From Pelorhabdus rhamnosifermentans (lineage in GTDB: Bacteria; Bacillota; Negativicutes; UMGS1260), in assembly GCF_018835585.1 (NCBI RefSeq), contig NZ_JAHGVE010000017.1, positions 45,222 through 109,221 of the forward strand: DNA of 64,000 nt. The letters are read 5' to 3'. The position numbers and the translations under genes were made by a program. This document shows, piece by piece, positions 45,863 through 53,842 of the stretch. The first letter of the stretch is position 1. Every line of letters begins with the position of its first letter. The notes beneath the pieces are model-generated. The model was not told the origin of the DNA. It worked only from the letters and a program-made list of their open reading frames with translations, and did no database searches.

Positions 45863-46031
45863 GCGGAAGAGTGGCTTAGGGCCCACCGAAGGAGTAAAAC
45901 TCTCAGGTACTTTGATTGTGAAGTAGAACCGTAAATGGACGAGACTCTGGAGAGATCCTGATTTAGGACGCCGAAGGTGAAATACAGTAATCGTAGATTG
46001 CTGACAAAGCTCTCAGGCAAAAGGACAGAGA
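45863..46031 (+). ncRNA. tandem glycine riboswitch
   Basis: Two aptamers in series. The first has GGAAGAG...CACCGAAGGAG...ACTCTCAGGT...ATGGACGAGACTC. The second has TGGAGAG...CGCCGAAGG...GCTCTCAGGCAAAAGGACAGAG. The GCCGAAGG and CTCTCAGGCAAAAGGAC segments are the hallmark of the family. It lies in the leader of a substrate-binding protein gene, with a terminator 80 nt downstream, consistent with ligand-controlled read-through. Confidence 0.93.
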
Positions 46032-46110
46032 CAAAACCAATCCAAAGAATACTCGCTATCTTTGGAAGTGTAGCAATGAAATGCCTAAGGGTATTTATTG
46101 TTGTTTGTCC

Positions 46111-46148
46111 AGAGTCAAATCATCTTATGATTTGACTCTTTTGTTTTG
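46111..46148 (+). terminator. terminator of the riboswitch expression platform
   Basis: AGAGTCAAATCAT (46111-46123) pairs with ATGATTTGACTCT (46127-46139), followed by a T-rich tract, 80 nt before the next gene. Confidence 0.75.
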
Positions 46149-46226
46149 ATGCGCATGAAAATTCGGGTTGCAGAGTACAGGTGTAGACAGTGAGCTTTAA
46201 GGAAAAGAAAAGGAGAGAAAAATTTT

Positions 46227-47393
46227 ATGCGTAATCGAGGCTTTAAAGTTGTAGCAGTCGGACTCGTTGCTTTATTTATGACTGGAATATTGGCGGGGTG
46301 CGGAGGTTCATCATCAAAGGATGTTAAAATCGGGATTTTGAATGAAATGACAGGTGGCAATGCTACTATGGGTACATCCGCTGCCAATGGGGCGAAAATG
46401 GCCATTAAAGAGGCCAATGCCAAAGGCGGTGTGCTTGGTAAACAAATTCAGGGAGTTGTTGCTGATAATAAAAGCGAGCCTTCTGAATCGGCCAATGCCA
46501 TGACGAAATTAGTCAGTCAGGATAAGGTTGTGGCAGTGACAGGCGTATTTTCTAGTTCTGATGCCATTGCAGCTGCCAGTGTAGCTGAAGCAACGAAAGT
46601 TCCTTTTATTGCTGTGGGTGCTACAAATCCCAAAGTAACGCTTGATGAAAAAACGAATAAAGTAAGAGATTATACCTTCCGTGTTTGTTTTATTGACCCC
46701 TTCCAGGGAACAGTCGGTGCTAATTTTGTATTGAATACGTTGAAATTGAAACAAGCTGTGATGTTAGTTGACAACAGTAGTGATTACAGTAAAGGTTTGG
46801 CTAGCTTCTTTAAAGAGGCTTTTGCGAAGGGCGGCGGCACTGTATTAGGTGAAGAAGCTTATTTACAGAAAGATCAGGACTTTAAGACCATTTTAACGAA
46901 GGTAAAAGCCTTAAATCCAGAAGTGATTTATGTCCCTGGTTATTATGAAGAAGTCGGTAAGATTGTAAAGCAGGCTCGTGAGCTTGGTATTACTGTACCT
47001 ATTATTGGTGGTGATGGCTGGGATTCACCGAAACTCGTTGAAGTTGGAACGGCTGCGGCTTTGAATAATACTTATTTTACGAATCACTATTCTGTAGATG
47101 ACACGAGTACTGCTTCGCAGGATTTTGTTGAAGCTTATAAGAAAGAATATGGACAGGCACCAGATGCTTTGGCTGTGCTTGGCTATGATGCTGCTAATGT
47201 TCTGATTGATGCCATTCAGCGGGCGAATAGCACAGAACCTAGTAAAATTCGCGAAGCACTTGCTGCTACGAAAGATTATCCAGCTGTGACAGGGCCCACG
47301 ACGCTTAATGATACACATGATGCTGTTAAAAACGTCGTGATTATTGAAATGAAAGACGGAAAACAGATGTTTAAGGAAACAGTTAAGCCATAA
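46227..47393 (+). CDS. LivK/LivJ-type ABC substrate-binding lipoprotein
   Basis: A 388-aa type I periplasmic-binding protein with a lipobox (ILAGC, Cys25). The branched-chain amino-acid binding features are KIGILNEMTGGNATMGTSAANGAKMAI, DNKSEPSESANAMTKLV, and VIYVPGYYEEVGKIVKQARELGI. Control by a glycine riboswitch suggests glycine or a related small amino acid as ligand. No permease or ATPase gene follows, so it must share a transporter encoded elsewhere. SD AAAAGGAG. Confidence 0.88.
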   Translation: MRNRGFKVVAVGLVALFMTGILAGCGGSSSKDVKIGILNEMTGGNATMGTSAANGAKMAIKEANAKGGVLGKQIQGVVADNKSEPSESANAMTKLVSQDKVVAVTGVFSSSDAIAAASVAEATKVPFIAVGATNPKVTLDEKTNKVRDYTFRVCFIDPFQGTVGANFVLNTLKLKQAVMLVDNSSDYSKGLASFFKEAFAKGGGTVLGEEAYLQKDQDFKTILTKVKALNPEVIYVPGYYEEVGKIVKQARELGITVPIIGGDGWDSPKLVEVGTAAALNNTYFTNHYSVDDTSTASQDFVEAYKKEYGQAPDALAVLGYDAANVLIDAIQRANSTEPSKIREALAATKDYPAVTGPTTLNDTHDAVKNVVIIEMKDGKQMFKETVKP

Positions 47394-47422
47394 TGTAAAA
47401 AGCAATTTGTGTTACATCGATA

Positions 47423-47469
47423 AAAATAGGCTATCCTTCTTTTTTAGAGAGAAGGATAGCCTATTTTAT
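47423..47469 (+). terminator. terminator after the LivK-like gene
   Basis: 18-nt arms (47423-47440 with 47450-47467), perfect, with A/T flanks. Confidence 0.9.
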
Positions 47470-47581
47470 GTAAAAGAATTATATCGCTAATGCGGCAGCA
47501 CCTTGAATAAAAGAAAATGAATCAATTTCTTTCCATTTTAACTTATATTTATAACAAAAATGTGACGTCTATTATTACCTT

Positions 47582-47698
47582 TTGACATAATTTTGTCACA
47601 AACTTAGTATAAAATGGTATTAATTCAGGAGGTGCAAACCATTGATTATATTATGTTTTCTTTTCGCTATTGCATTGCTGGACTTTCGTTACCTATAG
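47582..47698 (+). promoter_or_regulatory. strong promoter with an 18-codon mini-ORF
   Basis: TTGACA (47582-47587), 17 bp, TAGTAT (47605-47610), then AGGAGGTG (47627-47634) and a TTG-started frame (47642-47698) encoding a hydrophobic 18-mer ending in DFRYL. The rest of the 47470-48054 gap shows only a small dyad (about 47863-47893) and the repeat array at 47990. Confidence 0.4.
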
Positions 47699-47989
47699 AC
47701 TCTAATCTTTTTTTTCTATTAATGGATCCTATACTAATTCAGAGCAAACTTAGGCTAGCTTTATATTTTCAATCAGCAGCATGAATCTAATTGTAATTAG
47801 CATGAGATTTTACACTAATCCAGTATATATTAACTACTTATGAACTCAACTTTCACACCTAAAACAGTCTCTTGCAGTCTGAGAGGTCTGTTTCTTTCAT
47901 TATATGATAAGGCCAATGTTGGCTGCCTTGCCCAGTTATATCAAGGCTTGTTTATTTCTTACTGCGAAAGTTGGAGTTAATGATATTTC

Positions 47990-48033
47990 AAATGCTTTAC
48001 AAATGCATTACAAATAACTTAATTCGATGTAAT
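47990..48033 (+). promoter_or_regulatory. 11-bp-phased repeat array A and -10-like element
   Basis: AAATGCTTTAC, AAATGCATTAC and AAATAACTTAA follow each other exactly at 47990, 48001 and 48012. TGTAAT at 48028 could be the -10. Upstream of the small membrane protein gene. Confidence 0.6.
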
Positions 48034-48054
48034 TATTAAATACGAATTAGGGAG

Positions 48055-48336
48055 ATGAGCATCATAGAATTACTCGACTATGCAACAGGCATCTTTTTCG
48101 GTTTAGTTATAGTAGGAATCATTTTCTCCATGATTTATAAGTTTCTTGGCAGCGTAAAGTGGATATTAATCTTTATTGGTATGTTTATTACTTTCGCACT
48201 ATATCATAACTATCCTACGTTCACTATAATTCTAAGCAGTATTATTATTGTACTTACTATCATGCCCAAATTTTTTCCGGAAATATCACATAAGAATTCT
48301 AAATGTTTGAATTACCACATCCACTGGACAGACTAA
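48055..48336 (+). CDS. small membrane protein of unknown function
   Basis: A 93-aa protein with three hydrophobic stretches (GIFFGLVIVGIIFSMIY, WILIFIGMFITFALY and FTIILSSIIIVLTIM) and a polar C-terminal tail. No family is recognised. AGGGAG lies unusually close to the ATG, so the start is not certain. The upstream repeat array links it to the protease and Spy-like genes. A GC-rich terminator follows. Confidence 0.55.
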   Translation: MSIIELLDYATGIFFGLVIVGIIFSMIYKFLGSVKWILIFIGMFITFALYHNYPTFTIILSSIIIVLTIMPKFFPEISHKNSKCLNYHIHWTD

Positions 48337-48357
48337 AAATCACTTTAAGGAATGGCG

Positions 48358-48400
48358 CAAGCCCCCGCTCTATGAGAATGGAAGCGGGGGCTTGGCGTAT
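48358..48400 (+). terminator. terminator after the small membrane protein gene
   Basis: CAAGCCCCCGCT (48358-48369) pairs with AGCGGGGGCTTG (48383-48394); a weak T run follows. Confidence 0.8.
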
Positions 48401-48624
48401 TTTGTCACAAAAAGCTGACGGTTCGAAATATTTTTTAGGTGGAATTTTTTCTGGAGTTAGCTGATATTTGCCGCTTGCTCAGGGGCTGATGCATGGATTC
48501 GTAAAAAAGAGCAGTACTTTTAATGCGTATGATTCAACAAGTGACATGCGTTTTAGAAGAGAGTTCTAGCCTCTTTTCTAAAATGCTTATTTTATAACAC
48601 AATCTAATCAAGCCTTTCTAAAAA

Positions 48625-48701
48625 AAATGTAATTTAAATGTAGTTTAAATTACATTTAAATGTATTTCGAATGCAATTCAAATGTATTGTTTCGTTATAA
48701 G
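48625..48701 (+). promoter_or_regulatory. 11-bp-phased repeat array B and -10-like element
   Basis: Six contiguous 11-mers start at 48625, 48636, 48647, 48658, 48669 and 48680: AAATGTAATTT, AAATGTAGTTT, AAATTACATTT, AAATGTATTTC, GAATGCAATTC, AAATGTATTGT. TATAAG (48696) could be the -10. It lies 30 bp before the protease gene. The gap 48401-48624 shows nothing else. Confidence 0.7.
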
Positions 48702-48730
48702 AATTATATAAGTGAAAGGGGTCTGATTCT

Positions 48731-50023
48731 ATGGCTGTGTTAATTCAAAAATTTTCCAAAACAAGTACGCGGATGGAAACATCAATTAGAAACAAAGATG
48801 GATCTTCAGATTCTTTATTAAATCAAAATAAACAAGATTCAAATACTGGACAAGATTTTGATTTAAAAGAAAAATTGAATTCTGTTGATGCTGTTACACT
48901 CGAGATACCTGAAAACATAATAAAGCAGCATCAAATTTCCACACAACAATCAACCGCCATTCAAGAGGGTAGATCTTCGCCGCAAAGGGAAACTGTGAAT
49001 AGCAATCCATCTTTTGCATTGTCATTGGCTCAGGATGATCAGAATATTATTAACTGCTTAAAAGATGATTGGTTAGAAGAAGCGGAAGATGTAATTTCTC
49101 AACGCTATGGACTAACAGGAGATGGATCAGATTTAAGTGTCGTTTTGGAGAATAATCCGGAGGCCTATCTTGCTTCTACCAACTTTGAATTCGGTTCTGA
49201 TGGAAAAGCGTACAATGAATCTTTACATGTTGTTGTGCCAACTGCCCTTCCTTCCACGTTGCCTAACGGCGGAGAAGCTCCAAATTACGACGATCGCGTT
49301 ATAACCCACGAAATGGTTCATGCGATTATGGGGCGAACGATGAATTTTGAATCTCTGCCTACTTGGTTCGCAGAAGGAACTGCAGAATTTATTCACGGAG
49401 CTGATGAAAGAGTAGCAACGGATTTATCCCGTAAGGGTGGTGGAATAGAAGGTGCGGCAGCCATTCAAAATGCATTAGGTGATGGAACCAATAATACTTG
49501 GGTCAGTGATTCTTTGCATTACTCAGCCGCCACTATGGCAGTGCGTTACCTACATAAGCAGATTGAGGCGGCAGGTCATAGTGGCGGCATTAAAGATTTA
49601 TTAACGAATTTAAAAAATAATCCGACGGAAAACCTTGATCAGGCTTTAAGCCATGTCTCTAACTACGCTAACACACATGCATTTATTACTGATTATGTAA
49701 CAAATGGCAATGGAGAAAAATTTATTCACAACCTAGATATTGCGGGTGAATTTCAAAACGCAGTGAACGATGGAGATACTGGAGGAATAGGTGGAGAAGC
49801 TGCAGACAATGGCCCTGTCAGAACAGCCAAGTCAGTCATTCCAGATATTTATGATCCTACGAATACACCGTTAAAGCACTTCCATGTAATTTGGCCTGCA
49901 TTAGATCCAAATATCGCCTATAATACGCAAAAGCAACTAAGTACGAATCAGAAGAATAACCCATTGAATTCTAAGGCATTTAAAAGTAAAACACTTGGTA
50001 CACATATAGATGTTGCTAAATAG
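48731..50023 (+). CDS. stand-alone flagellinolysin-like zinc metalloprotease
   Basis: A 430-aa protein. The zinc site is THEMVHAIMG (His193, Glu194, His197) with the third ligand probably Glu215 in WFAEGTAEFIHG. This pattern and spacing resemble the peptidase domain inserted in flagellinolysins (M9-like). Here the conserved flagellin N- and C-terminal domains are absent. The first 100 residues are polar and disordered, with no signal peptide, so export would need another route. AGTGAAAGGGG SD. The C-terminal 100 residues are unassigned. Confidence 0.65.
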   Translation: MAVLIQKFSKTSTRMETSIRNKDGSSDSLLNQNKQDSNTGQDFDLKEKLNSVDAVTLEIPENIIKQHQISTQQSTAIQEGRSSPQRETVNSNPSFALSLAQDDQNIINCLKDDWLEEAEDVISQRYGLTGDGSDLSVVLENNPEAYLASTNFEFGSDGKAYNESLHVVVPTALPSTLPNGGEAPNYDDRVITHEMVHAIMGRTMNFESLPTWFAEGTAEFIHGADERVATDLSRKGGGIEGAAAIQNALGDGTNNTWVSDSLHYSAATMAVRYLHKQIEAAGHSGGIKDLLTNLKNNPTENLDQALSHVSNYANTHAFITDYVTNGNGEKFIHNLDIAGEFQNAVNDGDTGGIGGEAADNGPVRTAKSVIPDIYDPTNTPLKHFHVIWPALDPNIAYNTQKQLSTNQKNNPLNSKAFKSKTLGTHIDVAK

Positions 50024-50246
50024 CGAAGTCAACGCGCACGACTGCTTTACTGAGTTATACTTTTGGTAGTTGAATTTTTGTTTTGTTCTTGAAGTCGTCT
50101 GTGTATCAACACAGGCGACTCCTTTTTTCCTCATGAATATCAAGTAAATTAGTGGCCCCCATTTCTCCTAAAGGGGATGTTTGCTATCAAAAAAATACCA
50201 GAATAAAGTTAACGTGAACGTTTATAAATTTAAAAGGGATGATTCT

Positions 50247-50795
50247 ATGAAAAGGAAATGTATTTTAATAATCGGATTTTTATTTTTCTTCGCTTCAGTA
50301 GCATTCGCAGCTACCATTGAAAGTAGTGAAGACTATAAGGGCACAAGAACCTATTTTGTTATCGACACTGAGTCATCAAGTATCTTTAATTTCAGCAACC
50401 ATTACCAATTAATCACAATATTTAGCTCGGTCTATGAGAAAGGTAGTACCATCGCGTTAGAAAATTTTACGTTACAATATGATACGTCTCAGTATGATGT
50501 CATATCCATTCGCCCCATGATAAAATTCAATGTAAACGGGAAGAGTTGGGAAATAACATCGGCATCTTCTGGTACTTTTACTAGCGACGGTATCGCTCAA
50601 TTTACCTGGCTTCTTCCTGGTTCTCTAATCCAAGCTTTACTAGACACGAAAAAAGATGTTTCCGTAAAATTTTTTTATATTACATCTGAAGGGGAGCGCT
50701 TTAGAGATTATACTATACCTTACAAAATCATTGCATCTGTGCAAAACATGTATTTACAAAAAGTAGAACCCATAAATTCCGTATTGGTAAAATAA
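50247..50795 (+). CDS. secreted protein of unknown function
   Basis: A 182-aa exported protein. Signal peptide MKRKCILIIGFLFFFASVAFA with cleavage after AFA. The mature part is beta-rich (YFVIDTESSSIFNFSNHYQLITIFSS, KFFYITSEGERF) and Ser/Thr-rich. No family recognised. The start at 50247 follows AAAGGGATG; the 22 in-frame codons upstream have no SD. It could be an envelope partner of the preceding protease (inference). Confidence 0.6.
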   Translation: MKRKCILIIGFLFFFASVAFAATIESSEDYKGTRTYFVIDTESSSIFNFSNHYQLITIFSSVYEKGSTIALENFTLQYDTSQYDVISIRPMIKFNVNGKSWEITSASSGTFTSDGIAQFTWLLPGSLIQALLDTKKDVSVKFFYITSEGERFRDYTIPYKIIASVQNMYLQKVEPINSVLVK

Positions 50796-50915
50796 ACTAG
50801 TAATTTTCTGAAGAAAACCACACTTTAAATGTCACTTTCTTTCCTTGTGACCTGGATGACTGAAAGATAATAGCGCCAGAAGGCAAGGCTTTAACAGAAA
50901 AATTTTACTCTGGTG

Positions 50916-50948
50916 GACCTGTTTCTTCAAGAGGCGGGTCTTCTTTTT
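50916..50948 (+). terminator. probable terminator
   Basis: GACCTGTT.../...GGCGGGTC hairpin whose mismatches are all G-U pairs, followed by TTCTTTTT. The rest of the 50796-51184 gap is A/T-rich and holds repeat array C. Confidence 0.5.
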
Positions 50949-51051
50949 GTTGCGGCATATCATTAAACTTAAAAATTCTATTCATATCGTATTGCAAGAA
51001 AAAATATCAAAATTATGTAAATAAATCAATAAATTAATAAATCAATTAATC

Positions 51052-51093
51052 AAATTAAATTTAAATGGGTTTCAAATCATCATATTATATAAT
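51052..51093 (+). promoter_or_regulatory. 11-bp-phased repeat array C with -10
   Basis: AAATTAAATTT, AAATGGGTTTC and AAATCATCATA at 51052, 51063 and 51074, then TATAAT at 51088-51093. No -35 is needed for an OmpR-type activator. Same motif as arrays A and B. Confidence 0.55.
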
Positions 51094-51184
51094 ATGCCTT
51101 AATTATTTAGTGCATTCTTTTACAAAATTCTTCAACAAATTACAATAAACTACAATAAATAGGGAGGGAGACAATGTTTATGTT

Positions 51185-51805
51185 ATGTTAAGCAAAGAAA
51201 AGACAATGATATGTATTATTTGTTTTTGTTGCATTTTATTTGATATGAATATTGGAACTTGCTCAACGAATGTCGATACTTGTTCAATTTATGAAGAAAC
51301 ATTGTGGATCAGTTTAGATGTTACGCCGGAGCAGAGAAAACAAATTGACGAAATCATTGGAGAAGCAGGTCATGATGTAAAAAATATTCAAAAAAAATCC
51401 GTAATCACCAATATGTTTGACATTATGGAGTATGAAAGTCTTCTTAATGACAGACGATCACGCGTAAATGACGATATCATGCAAGTACTGTCTGTAGAAC
51501 AACAAAACATATTTGACAGCCAGTTAAAAAAGCAACGGCAATTACAAAACATATCAACGGCAGGGTTACTCAATTTAGACTTTTCTGAGAAACAAGAGTT
51601 ATTAGTTATTCAATCTTTAATGCTCTCACAAAAACAAGTTTGGTCTATTGTTTCAGATAAATCACTCTCATGGGAAGTCAGAAGAAAGAAATTAAACAAT
51701 ATCAATATATTTGCAAATTTAACTCCCTTACTGACTAAAACACAATTAAATGCTTTAAGCTTATGGGGCCAATCACTAAAACTTCTTCAGCGTCAACAGT
51801 TATAA
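51185..51805 (+). CDS. Spy/CpxP-like LTxxQ-repeat exported protein
   Basis: A 206-aa protein with a hydrophobic N-terminus (MICIICFCCILFDMNIG) and three LTxxQ-like segments: VTPEQRKQI, LSVEQQNIF and LTKTQLNAL. These typify helical envelope chaperones of the Spy/CpxP family. GGGAGGG lies 16 nt upstream and is better spaced to a 5-codon minigene (51174-51191) that overlaps the start, hinting at translational coupling. It is preceded by repeat array C. Confidence 0.6.
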   Translation: MLSKEKTMICIICFCCILFDMNIGTCSTNVDTCSIYEETLWISLDVTPEQRKQIDEIIGEAGHDVKNIQKKSVITNMFDIMEYESLLNDRRSRVNDDIMQVLSVEQQNIFDSQLKKQRQLQNISTAGLLNLDFSEKQELLVIQSLMLSQKQVWSIVSDKSLSWEVRRKKLNNINIFANLTPLLTKTQLNALSLWGQSLKLLQRQQL

Positions 51806-51839
51806 TGAAATTTATAAGATGAGGTGCGTGTTAATATAT

Positions 51840-52673
51840 ATGGAAATGGCATTGGCTTTTCCTAAAGTAAACAAAACAGCGATACTTTGCCCTGGTGCTA
51901 TGCTTGGGGAAAATGTTGAAATTGGTCATGGCACTATCATTGGGAAAAACGTTATTATCGGAAATGGTACTAAAATTGGGGCATACGCGGTTATCGATGG
52001 TCAGACAACGATAGGAAAAAACTGCGTTATTCATTCACATGTATCCATTGGTTCTGAATCGTCAAATCCAAATTTTAAGGATCAGCAAGGTTCTGTCAGA
52101 ATAGGTAATAATACACAAATTCGTGAATATGTTACGATTACTAGATCTATTGGAAGTGGACAAGAAACACAGATTGGCTCGAATTGTCTATTATCAGCCT
52201 ATAGTCATGTTTCTCACAATTGTATTATTGGAAACTCTGTGATCATGTCGAATGCTGTAAATCTTGCAGAGTACGTGACCATTGAGGATCGTGCAACAAT
52301 CGGCGGGATAACAACTATTCATAGCTATGTAAAAATCGGAAGGGGCGTTATGGTAGGCGGTATTTCTAAAGTCGTTGAAAATATACCCCCTTTTCTTATG
52401 GTTAGTGGTAATCCGGTAAAAGCTTTTGGCCTTAATAATATTGGTATGAAACGCGCAGGTATTATTGAAAAAAATCGCCGAATTTTAAAGAAAGCTTATA
52501 AAATTTTGTACTTTTCTGGACTGGAACTTTCTCATGCCATAGAACTATTAGAGCAACAACCTATTTTGTGTGAAGAGCTGGAATGTTTCATGACATTTTT
52601 ACACAATAATCATGGCGGTATTTGTAGCGTAGCCCATGAATCAAAGACCAATTTAAAACAAGCTAATGGGTAA
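51840..52673 (+). CDS. lpxA: LpxA-family UDP-GlcNAc acyltransferase (stand-alone paralog)
   Basis: A 277-aa left-handed beta-helix acyltransferase. Hexapeptide repeats run from about 15 to 190 (IGHGTIIGKNVIIGNGTKIG). The catalytic-His region SAYSHVSHNCIIGN matches the LpxA AHxAHDC motif, and GNPVKAFGLNNIGMKRAG with a helical C-terminus is LpxA-like. It would add the first acyl chain in lipid A synthesis. No lpxB, lpxC, lpxD or fabZ is adjacent. The start is uncertain: ATG 51819 lacks an SD, and GAGGTG is 14 nt before 51840. Confidence 0.8.
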   Translation: MEMALAFPKVNKTAILCPGAMLGENVEIGHGTIIGKNVIIGNGTKIGAYAVIDGQTTIGKNCVIHSHVSIGSESSNPNFKDQQGSVRIGNNTQIREYVTITRSIGSGQETQIGSNCLLSAYSHVSHNCIIGNSVIMSNAVNLAEYVTIEDRATIGGITTIHSYVKIGRGVMVGGISKVVENIPPFLMVSGNPVKAFGLNNIGMKRAGIIEKNRRILKKAYKILYFSGLELSHAIELLEQQPILCEELECFMTFLHNNHGGICSVAHESKTNLKQANG

Positions 52674-52755
52674 AATACTATTTGTTTTAAATTGGTAAAT
52701 ATAATTGTGCTTGATCTTTCCGAACGATCAGAAATTATCTTAAATAATAATTCCG

Positions 52756-52801
52756 ACTTTTGCAAGATGAACTCAGATAGCTGAGTTCATCTTGCAAAAG
52801 T
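52756..52801. terminator. perfect 21-bp hairpin
   Basis: ACTTTTGCAAGATGAACTCAG-type arm (52756-52776) and its exact complement (52781-52801) around ATAG. There is no T tract beyond the arm, so it is a terminator or a mobile-element end. Confidence 0.55.
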
Positions 52802-52849
52802 ACAACAGCATACTGGTATGCTGTTTTGGATAAAGTTTATTAATGACAA

Positions 52850-52982
52850 GTGCAACTCGATGATATTCGTAATGTTGGCTCGGCATGGTATTACTCTCGA
52901 AATATTTCCGGACAGTATTGCGAGAAATGCCAAGTCCGTTCCTACAATAGATATTTACATATCTATTGCAAAGGATTGGAAA
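52850..52982 (-). pseudogene. IstA-like (IS21-type) transposase remnant
   Basis: The minus strand encodes GLGISRNTVRKYFES, typical of the N-terminal HTH of IS21 IstA transposases, inside a short open frame with no start codon and no downstream catalytic domain. The plus-strand ORF over the same region (52818-53063) is its shadow. Nearby segments 52674-52755 and 52983-53110 hold nothing I recognise. Confidence 0.45.
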
Positions 52983-53125
52983 TTAAGCTGCTCCGGTTTT
53001 CGTGAGCAACAACAATCTTTTTGGCTCACTTTTATAATAGCATTTATACATCTATATAGTTGATCTGACCGGTAGGGTGTGTATAGATCTTTAGCACGTT
53101 TTTATAGTAATGGAGAGGTGTGAAC

Positions 53126-53842
53126 ATGAAAATTCTTTTAGTAGAAGACGAAGAGTGTTTGTTAGAAGCGGTATCCCATATTTTGAGGGAAAAAGGTTAT
53201 AAAGTTGATCAAGCGGTGAATGGGGATAAAGGCTTAGACATGGCGCTCAAAGGTGACTATGATATTTTAATTGTAGACTATATGCTTCCCAAACGGGATG
53301 GCATGTCGCTCTTGCGGGAATTCCGTAGTTCCAATTTGGACACGCCTGTCGTTTTTTTAACGGCAAGAGATGCCCCCGAAGATCGTGTCAAAGCTCTAGA
53401 CGCGGGGGCGGATGATTATATTGTTAAACCTTTTTCTGTAGATGAGTTGCTTGCTCGTCTTCGTGTTTTAACTCGTCGGAAAAATCAAAATCTGTTAAAT
53501 GAAAAAGTGGAAGCAGCTGGTTGGATATTAGAGCCCCTATCAGGTCGGGTAACAAAGGGTACGGAACATATTACACTGACTGTCAAAGAGTCATCACTCC
53601 TAGAATTGTTAATGCGTAATTATGGTATCGTGTTGAGCAAAGAGCGTATTTTGGAAAGAGTCTGGGGTTATTATTCGGATATTGCAATAGATAATGTTAA
53701 TCTCTATATTTACTATCTTCGCAAAAAATTGGGTGCGCGCTATATTAAAACGGTGCGAGGCTTTGGCTATTGTCTGAAAGCTGACAGTAATGTATGCCAA
53801 GCCGAATTTTGTCAACCTAAGCGCAAATCCATGAAAAAATAG
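53126..53842 (+). CDS. orphan OmpR/PhoB-family response regulator
   Basis: A 238-aa regulator. The receiver has ILLVEDEECLL, phospho-Asp in ILIVDYMLPKRDG, and DYIVKPFSVDELLARL. The winged helix has LTVKESSLLELLMRNYGIVLSKERILERVWGYY and ends TVRGFGYCL, followed by a Cys-containing basic tail. It is a close paralog of the 25139 regulator. No kinase is adjacent. GAGAGGTG sets the start at 53126. A 160-bp copy of its 3' end lies just downstream. Confidence 0.9.
   Translation: MKILLVEDEECLLEAVSHILREKGYKVDQAVNGDKGLDMALKGDYDILIVDYMLPKRDGMSLLREFRSSNLDTPVVFLTARDAPEDRVKALDAGADDYIVKPFSVDELLARLRVLTRRKNQNLLNEKVEAAGWILEPLSGRVTKGTEHITLTVKESSLLELLMRNYGIVLSKERILERVWGYYSDIAIDNVNLYIYYLRKKLGARYIKTVRGFGYCLKADSNVCQAEFCQPKRKSMKK

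Noticed and set aside
52818..53063. 81-codon plus-strand ORF
   Set aside because: No SD; the opposite strand encodes a recognisable IstA HTH fragment, so this is a shadow.
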